Source: Nemertoderma westbladi
Taxonomy: Eukaryota > Xenacoelomorpha > Nemertodermatida > Nemertodermatidae
DNA length: 64,000 nt
Assembly (NCBI GenBank): GCA_032718475.1
Contig: JAUCBJ010009117.1
Coordinates: 31,215-95,214, forward strand
Direction: 5' to 3'
Both the position numbers and the translations under genes were made by a program. Below, piece after piece: positions 57,750 through 64,000 of this stretch. The notes under the pieces were generated by a model that had not been told where the DNA came from, did not search any database, and worked only from the letters and a program-made list of their open reading frames with translations. Position 1 is the stretch's first letter; each line of letters opens with the position of its first letter.

Positions 57750-60700
57750 CAGATTAAGTGACCGCTGCCCAGATCGCACTTCTAGCGGCCCCAGTCTACA
57801 CAGATTCAGTGACCGCTGCCCAGATCGCAGTTCTTAGCGGCCCCAGTCTGCCACACAGATTCAGTGACCGATGCCCAGATCGCAGTTCTAGCGGCCCCAG
57901 TCTACACAGATTCAGTGACCGCTGCCCAGATCGCAGTTCTTAGCGGCCCCAGTCTGCCACACAGATTCAGTGACCGATGCCCAGATCGCAGTTCTAGCGG
58001 CCCCAGTCTGCCACACAGATTCAGTGACCGATGCCCAGATCGCAGTTCTAGCGGCCCCAGTCTGCCACACAGATTCAGTGAGCGATGCCCAGATCGCAGT
58101 TCTAGCGGCCCCAGTCTGCCACACAGATTCAGTGACCGTTGCCCAGATCGCAGTTCTAGCGGCCCCAGTCTACACAGATTCAGTGACCGTTGCCCAGATC
58201 GCAGTTCTAGCGGCCCCAGTCTACACAGATTCAGTGACCGCTGCCCAGATCGCAGTTCTTAGCGGCCCCAGTCTGCCACACAGATTCAGTGACCGATGCC
58301 CAGATCGCAGTTCTAGCGGCCCCAGTCTGCCACACAGATTCAGTGACCGTTGCCCAGATCGCAGTTCTAGCGGCCCCAGTCTACACAGATTCAGTGACCG
58401 CTGCCCAGATAGCAGTTCTTAGCGGCCCCAGTCTGCCACACAGATTCAGTGACCGATGCCCAGATCGCAGTTCTAGCGGCCCCAGTCTACACAGATTCAG
58501 TGACCGCTGCCCAGATCGCAGTTCTTAGCGGCCCCAGTCTGCCACACAGATTCAGTGACCGATGCCCAGATCGCAGTTCTAGCGGCCCCAGTCTGCCACA
58601 CAGATTCAGTGACCGTTGCCCAGATCGCAGTTCTAGCGGCCCCAGTCTACACAGATTCAGTGACCGCTGCCCAGATCGCAGTTCTAGCGGCCCCAGTCTG
58701 CCATGACACAGATTCAGAGACCGCTGCCCAGATCGCAGTTCTAGCGGCCCCAGTCTGCCACACAGATTCAGTGACCGCTGCCCAGATCGCAGTTCTAGCG
58801 GCCCCAGTATACACAGATTCAGTGACCGCTGCCCAGATCGCAGTTCTAGCGGCCCCAGTCTGCCATGACACAGATTCAGTGACCGCTGCCCAGATCGCAG
58901 TTCTAGCGGCCCCAGTCTGCCATGACACAGATTCAGTGACCGCTGTCCAGATTGCAGTTCTAGCGGCCCCAGTCGGCCATACAGATTCAGTGACCGCTGC
59001 CCAGATCGCAGTTCTAGCGGCCCCAGTCTGCCACACAGATTCAGTGACCGCTGCCCAGATCGCAGTTCTAGCGGACCCAGTCGGCCACACAGATTCAGTG
59101 ACCGCTGCCCAGATCGCAGTTCTAGCGGCCCCAGTCGGCCATACAGATTCAGTGACCGCTGCCCAGATCGCAGTTCTAGCGGCCCCAGTCTGCCATGACA
59201 CAGATTCAGTGACCGCTGCCCAGATCGCAGTTCTAGCGGCCCCAGTCTGCAACGACACAGATTCAGTGACCGCTGCCCAGATCGCAGTTCTAGCGGCCCC
59301 AGTCTACACAGATTCAGTGACCGCTGCCCAGATCGCAGTTCTAGCAGCCCCGGTCTACACAGATTCAGTGACCGCTGCCCAGATCGCAGTTCTAGTGGCC
59401 CCAGTCTACACAGATTCAGTGACCGCTGCCCAGATCGCAGTTCTAGCGGCCCCAGTCTACACAGATTCAGTTACCGCTGCCCAGATCGCAGTTCTAGCGG
59501 CCCCATTCTGCCATGACACAGATTCAGTGACCACTGCCCAGATCGCAGTTCTAGCGGCCCCAGTCTACACAGATTCAGTGACCGCTGCCCAGATCGCAGT
59601 TCTAGCGGCCCCAGTCTACACAGATTCAGTGACCGCTGCCCAGATCGCAGTTCTAGCGGCCCCAGTCTGCCATGACACAGATTCAGTGACCGCTGCCCAG
59701 ATCGCAGTTCTAGCGGCCCCGGTCTACACAGATTCAGTGACCGCTGCCCAGATCGCAGTTCTAGCGGCCCCATTCTGCCATGACACAGATTCAGTGACCA
59801 CTGCCCAGATCGCAGTTCTAGCGGCCCCAGTCTACACAGATTCAGTGACCGCTGCCCAGATCGCAGTTCTAGCGGCCCCAGTCTGCCATGACACAGATTC
59901 AGTGAACGCTGCCCACCAGATCGCAGTTCTAGCGGCCCCAGTCTGCCATGACACAGATTCAGTGACGGCTGCCCAGATCGCAGTTCCAGCGGCCCCGGTC
60001 TACACAGATTCAGTGACCGCTGCCCACATCGCAGTTCTAGCGGCCCCAGTCTACACAGATTCAGTGACCGCTGCCCAGATCGCAGTTCTAGTGGCCCCAG
60101 TCTACACAGATTCAGTGACCGCTGCCCAGATCGCAGTTCTAGCGGCCCCAGTCTACACAGATTCAGTGACCACTGCCCAGATCGCAGTTCTAGCGGCCCC
60201 AGTCGGCCACACAGATTCAGTGACCGCTGCCCAGATCGCAGTTCTAGCGGCCCCAGTCTACACAGATTCAGTGACCGCTGCCCAGATTGCAGTTCTAGCG
60301 GCCCCAGTCTGCCATGACACAGATTAAGTGAACGCTGCCCAGATCGCAGTTCTAGCGGCCCCAGTCTACACAGATTCAGTGACCGCTGCCCAGATCGCAG
60401 TTCTAGCGGCCCCAGTCTGCCATGACACAGATTCAGTGACCGCTGCCCAGATCGCAGTTCTAGCGGCCCCAGTCTACACAGATTCAGTGACCGCTGCCCA
60501 GATCGCAGTTCTAGCGGCCCCAGTCTGCCATGACACAGATTCAGTGACCGCTGCCCAGATCGCAGTTCTAGCGGCCCCAGTCTACACAGATTCAGTGACC
60601 GCTGCCCAGATCGCAGTTCTAGCAGCTCCAGTCTGCCATGACACAGATTCAGTGACCGCTGCCCAGATCGCAGTTCTAGCGGCCCCAGTCTGCCATGACA

Positions 60701-61025
60701 CCGATTCAGTGACCGCTGCCCACCAGATCGAAGTTCTAGCGGCCCCGGTCTACACAGATTCAGTGACGGCTGCCCAGATCGCAGTTCTAGCGGCCCCCGT
60801 CTACACAGATTCAGTGACCGCTGCCCACCAGATCGCAGTTCTAGCGGCCCCGGTCTACACAGATTCAGTAACCGCTGCCCAGATCGCAGTTCTAGCGGCC
60901 CCAGTCTGCCACACAGATTCAGTGACCGCTGCCCACCAGATCGCAGTTCTAACGGCCCCAGTCTGCCATGATACAGATTCAGCGACCACTGCCCAGATCG
61001 CAGTTCTAGCGGCCCCAGTCTGCCA
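57750..61025. repeat. 51/54/57-bp minisatellite, about 60 copies
   Basis: The unit core is gattcagtgaccgctgccca, then gatcgcagttctagcggcc and ccagtctacaca (51 bp). Longer units carry ctgccacaca (54) or ctgccatgacaca (57), and a few have a cac insertion in gcccaccagatc. In the first 800 bp several units have an extra t (gttcttagc) that shifts frame. From about 58555 to 61104 every length change I saw is a multiple of three, so one frame (TDSVTAAQIAVLAAPVY) is open with a single stop at 60325-60327. No ATG opens it. Confidence 0.93.
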
Positions 61026-61330
61026 GTACTTACGAGAGTATGAATATCTTGGTGTTACAGTACAATCATGGGCCATGAGTACAATGCAACCAACAGCGCC
61101 ATAGCTTGTCGTTATAACCTTCCTCTCATATTGATGCCGGCCTCCAAATATTCAAAGAAAAAACTGCCCCAATTATATCACACGCTATCTCACCATTCCT
61201 AACTCAGGCCAACCTGAAAGATATCGATAGGGTCAAATCAACTTACTGCAATAGGAGCTTACATCTACAATGGTTCTAAATCTGTTAAATCAGAATGCAC
61301 TTGTCCAAGACATTCTCAGAGACAATAGCT
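61026..61330 (+). pseudogene. LINE ORF2 fragment after the array
   Basis: Frame pieces read LREYEYLGVTVQS, then (shifted) YNATNSAIACRYNLPLILMP, and later LTQANLKDIDRVKSTYCNRS. This order (YLGV box, then a helix with LTQANL and VK-TY) is typical of the region after the reverse transcriptase in LINEs. It is frameshifted and short, and begins where the minisatellite stops. Confidence 0.55.
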
Positions 61331-61578
61331 ACAGTTTTAGGACAAAATGTTCTAACCACGCGTGGGGCGGCGTTTAACAACTCGTCATGGCGCCGACCTA
61401 GTCAACGCAACATCCATGTCGTAATAAATGGGAATTTTAAATAATATTAAAAATTAAAAAAAAGTATTAAATAAATATGTTGTAAAATAAAAAGAATGCG
61501 CGGTAATTTGAATTCGCTTTGTAATTTGTAAATATACATTTACAATATTAATTTTATATCACTGTAAATAAATCAGGA
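61331..61578. other. Downstream region of BUD23
   Basis: AT-rich, includes the presumed 3' UTR of the minus-strand BUD23 gene. No other feature recognised. Confidence 0.4.
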
Positions 61579-62394
61579 CTACCACTTAGACGGGCGTTTC
61601 CGGGCCGTATATTTACAATCATCGCGAACTGTTTTACCCTGCCGTCTCCATCGCTCCTTCTTCGAGAGAACCCACGACTTGCTGCCCTTACCAGCCCTCC
61701 TGGAATCCCGCTGCCTTCCAGCGCTGAGAGCCACGCAGTCCGCCGTGCCCAGAGCCGGCGGGAGGGACACGAACACAGGCCCGTTGGTCAACACAAGGAA
61801 GATCTTCTTCGCCTTGGATGAGTTCGGGTAGTCGATAACGACGCCTCCTTGGAAACCGGCGCGTAAAGATTGTGAGGTAATCAGTTCCAATTGGGACGAG
61901 TTTTCCGGGTAAAGTTGGAAAACAGCTTTACCGCCTCGCCGCAAACAACCATAAAGAGCGGAAAAGAATGTGTATAGTCGTTTAGCGGGGTTGTGGGATT
62001 TCTTATCGGCATTGCAAAGCCACTGCAGTGTAGATATACTGATAGCGGCGTCAAATACCCCGGGACGGAATGGTAAACCTTCCCCCAGATCGCCCAACAC
62101 CAGTCCCCCTTCCACCTCCCGTTCGACGGCCACTTCCAACATATCCTCGCTTATATCAACGCCAACCCAGTGGTGACCGCCTTCCGATATCGTCTCACCG
62201 CTCAACCCGGACCCGCACCCGACGTCCAGCAGGAGTAGGGGTTCGTCCTCCGGTAAGGCGAGCAGTTCCAACGCTCTGCTCGACATGTCAACTTGGATTC
62301 CTATTATCCTGGAGTTGCTGGTGTACTTCCGGGCTTCCGTCGAGTTGTAGAAGAACTCAGGAGGGGCCGAATGTTCCGGCCGCCTGGACGACAT
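61579..62394 (-). CDS. BUD23: 18S rRNA (guanine-N7)-methyltransferase BUD23
   Basis: A complete 271-residue protein, close to the ~280 residues of human BUD23 (WBSCR22). The enzyme, with its partner TRMT112, makes m7G in 18S rRNA and is needed for small-subunit maturation. It starts [17 protein letters not shown] and shows [15 protein letters not shown], the SAM-binding motif [13 protein letters not shown] at about 54-66, [15 protein letters not shown] (the acidic residue that binds SAM), [37 protein letters not shown] and [12 protein letters not shown]. The basic C-terminal domain ends [14 protein letters not shown] with TARKRPSKW. The whole gene is one exon, whereas the human gene has many; no frame lesion is visible. 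It is either an intronless host gene in an intron-poor lineage or an intact retrocopy. I saw no poly-A remnant or flanking duplication. Confidence 0.95.
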   Translation of the reverse strand: MSSRRPEHSAPPEFFYNSTEARKYTSNSRIIGIQVDMSSRALELLALPEDEPLLLLDVGCGSGLSGETISEGGHHWVGVDISEDMLEVAVEREVEGGLVLGDLGEGLPFRPGVFDAAISISTLQWLCNADKKSHNPAKRLYTFFSALYGCLRRGGKAVFQLYPENSSQLELITSQSLRAGFQGGVVIDYPNSSKAKKIFLVLTNGPVFVSLPPALGTADCVALSAGRQRDSRRAGKGSKSWVLSKKERWRRQGKTVRDDCKYTARKRPSKW

Positions 62395-63106
62395 CCTGGA
62401 TTGCGGAACAGCTGTTCAGTTTGCAGTTGAACACGAGAATCGCTACTACTGCTGTACCACTGGTACCGAAACCATAGAACTGTGGTGTTCCATAGGATTT
62501 TTTAAATTTCCCTCCCTTTGCCAGTGTTGTTAAATTTGAACAAAATAAGCCAAGCCAAGAAGTAAACAACAAAAAGGTCATTTACAGTTTGATACCCATG
62601 ATTTTGGAGGATAAGATACAGTATGTAAAGTATAGTTATTGAATGTATTTGATTGGAAGATGAATTGGTATTAATAGAGCAGCCACAAAAATGTGGAATA
62701 GTTTGATTTGAAGAAACATCCCGGAATTTATGAATTAAATCAATACAATTATTGTAAATTATTAAACGTATTTTTAACATTAAATTTACAAACAAGTTTA
62801 CTTTTTTATCGTAAGTTAAGGGGGGGGGGGGGGGGGGGGGGGGGGTAATACAAAAAGTTTACACTGTGTAGACTGTGGTCGGATTAAAACATGTGAACTT
62901 AGAGATACCACTAGGGGGTACTCCTTACACAACCACTTAAAGATAATCAAGTAATGCAGAGGCTGTGGATCAGTTGGTTCAATTTACAGACTATTATAAA
63001 GTCCCCTATTATAAAGAATTTTAACATTAAATTTTGTTCAACGTTAAATTAAACTCCTGATAATAATAAATTATTACGGTAGACAACATAATAGTTTGTA
63101 TCGGTG
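62395..63106. other. Upstream of BUD23; 26-G tract
   Basis: The first part is the BUD23 5' region. A run of 26 G is at 62820-62845. No further gene. Confidence 0.5.
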
Positions 63107-63297
63107 ATTGACAATTTTTATCAAAATAATTTAACAAAAGCACATTAAATTTAGAAAAAAGGATAAGAAACTAATAAGTAACACAATATATTTACAAAGA
63201 CTGTCTTTGTAAATATATTGTGTTACTTATTAGTTTCTTATCCTTTTTTCTAAATTTAATGTGCTTTTGTTAAATTATTTTGATAAAAATTGTCAAT
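63107..63297. repeat. Perfect 95-bp-arm hairpin with 1-base loop
   Basis: The arms 63107-63201 and 63203-63297 are exact reverse complements around the single base at 63202. Pairing ends at 63106/63298. AT-rich, no coding content. Confidence 0.9.
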
Positions 63298-64000
63298 AAT
63301 GGATATAATTTCTATAAGAAGCAACAACTAATTTTACAAAACTTAATTAAATCATTATTATACATAAATATTAAATTATAATAGAAAATGTGGCACCTAT
63401 ACCGGAAATTCAGAGGTGGTTAAAACAGGTTTGAGAACAAAATTAATAATTATACAATTATTTCCGAATATTTTTAACAATAAGGCCAGTAACATTACAT
63501 TACATTACACTAAAAATTAAATTAAACCAATAATAATTCAATTTATTGCATCATAAAATATAGCCATTTATATTTCAATATAATAGATGTAACATTAAAT
63601 ATACATTAATTCAATTACTGAATTACATGTACATACTGTATTACATTTACAGTTTATATTTAATAGGTGAGAAAATGTCATACACAGCCCAATCAAAAAT
63701 TAATTAATTATCTATAAGGCAAGAAATAAAATTTAAAAATTATATATTATTTGAAAAAACAGCTTTCTCTCTAAAAGTTTTACAAATTTATTAGTGAAAT
63801 AAAGTAACTTGTTTTAATTAAATTGCAAAATTATTGAAAATAAGTGTCTGATACCATTTGAAGGAAAGGAGCAGATTACAGAGGTTGCCGGCTTTTCTAA
63901 CCAAAAGAATAAACGATATTTTGATAACGGAACAAGCTATGAACAAACAGACTTCAGATTTGGAATTCTGATGAAATGTTGCTCTAGATGAAATGAAAAA
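63298..64000. other. No gene seen
   Basis: AT-rich. Near 63862-63915 the words ggaaaggagcagattacaga and taaccaaaagaataaacga belong to the MITE-family interior seen at 2628-2866. Confidence 0.5.

Noticed and set aside
62070-62477. Plus-strand frame over BUD23
   Set aside because: Complement of the BUD23 coding sequence; Pro/Arg/Ser-rich shadow.

Overview
This window is nuclear DNA of an animal. It holds spliced genes whose products are animal cell-biology proteins: a FERM protein of the FRMD6/Expanded group, the Golgi SNARE syntaxin-5, and the 18S rRNA methyltransferase BUD23. Most of the rest is AT-rich sequence full of transposon relics and long minisatellites. The short palindromes taggccta and accggt recur throughout, and LINE, MULE-like and hAT-like debris is common. 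That mix suggests a marine invertebrate, possibly a deuterostome such as an echinoderm or hemichordate, but the lineage is inference and I hold it weakly. There is no sign of prokaryotic organisation, and I found no CRISPR array or rRNA.

Layout. 0-9.9 kb has no host gene that I can see. It holds a MITE with a poly-C end, a 60-bp palindromic array, a 2.9-kb array of an almost invariant 55-bp unit, and a LINE tail. 9.9-15.2 kb is a decayed MULE-type transposon gene (transposase core, SWIM zinc finger, C-terminal Cys-rich segment) with separate minisatellites at its start codon, twice inside the coding region, and just after its stop codon. 16.6-19.4 kb is LINE debris of one family in both orientations. 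22.6-24.8 kb holds two compact inverted-repeat elements with 9-10 bp target duplications. 24.9-32.5 kb is mostly repeats (a LINE tail, a 10-bp-based array, two inverted-repeat pairs) plus one isolated CARD-like reading frame.

32.9-43.7 kb holds the FRMD6/Expanded-like gene on the plus strand: one large FERM exon and, by my splice model, a second large proline-rich exon 6.8 kb downstream. The intron carries an hAT-like element with an 8-bp target duplication, a LINE RT relic and a poly-C-tipped inverted-repeat element. 45.5-51.5 kb holds three exons of syntaxin-5 on the minus strand. Its membrane-anchor exon was not found. 47-50 kb inside that gene is a composite hAT-like insertion. 53.5-56.1 kb is a minisatellite that flips orientation and has a LINE tail inserted in it. 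57.75-61.0 kb is a 51/54/57-bp array ending at another LINE fragment. 61.6-62.4 kb is an intronless BUD23 gene on the minus strand. The last 1.6 kb is AT-rich with a 26-G tract and a perfect 95-bp-arm hairpin.

The three host genes have no obvious shared pathway: Hippo-type growth control and cortical scaffolding, Golgi vesicle fusion, and ribosome maturation. The notable content is the repeat biology, above all minisatellites grown inside transposon genes, nested fold-back elements, and poly-G/C tracts at element ends. All calls rest on reading the sequence and remembered family patterns; no alignment or search was run.
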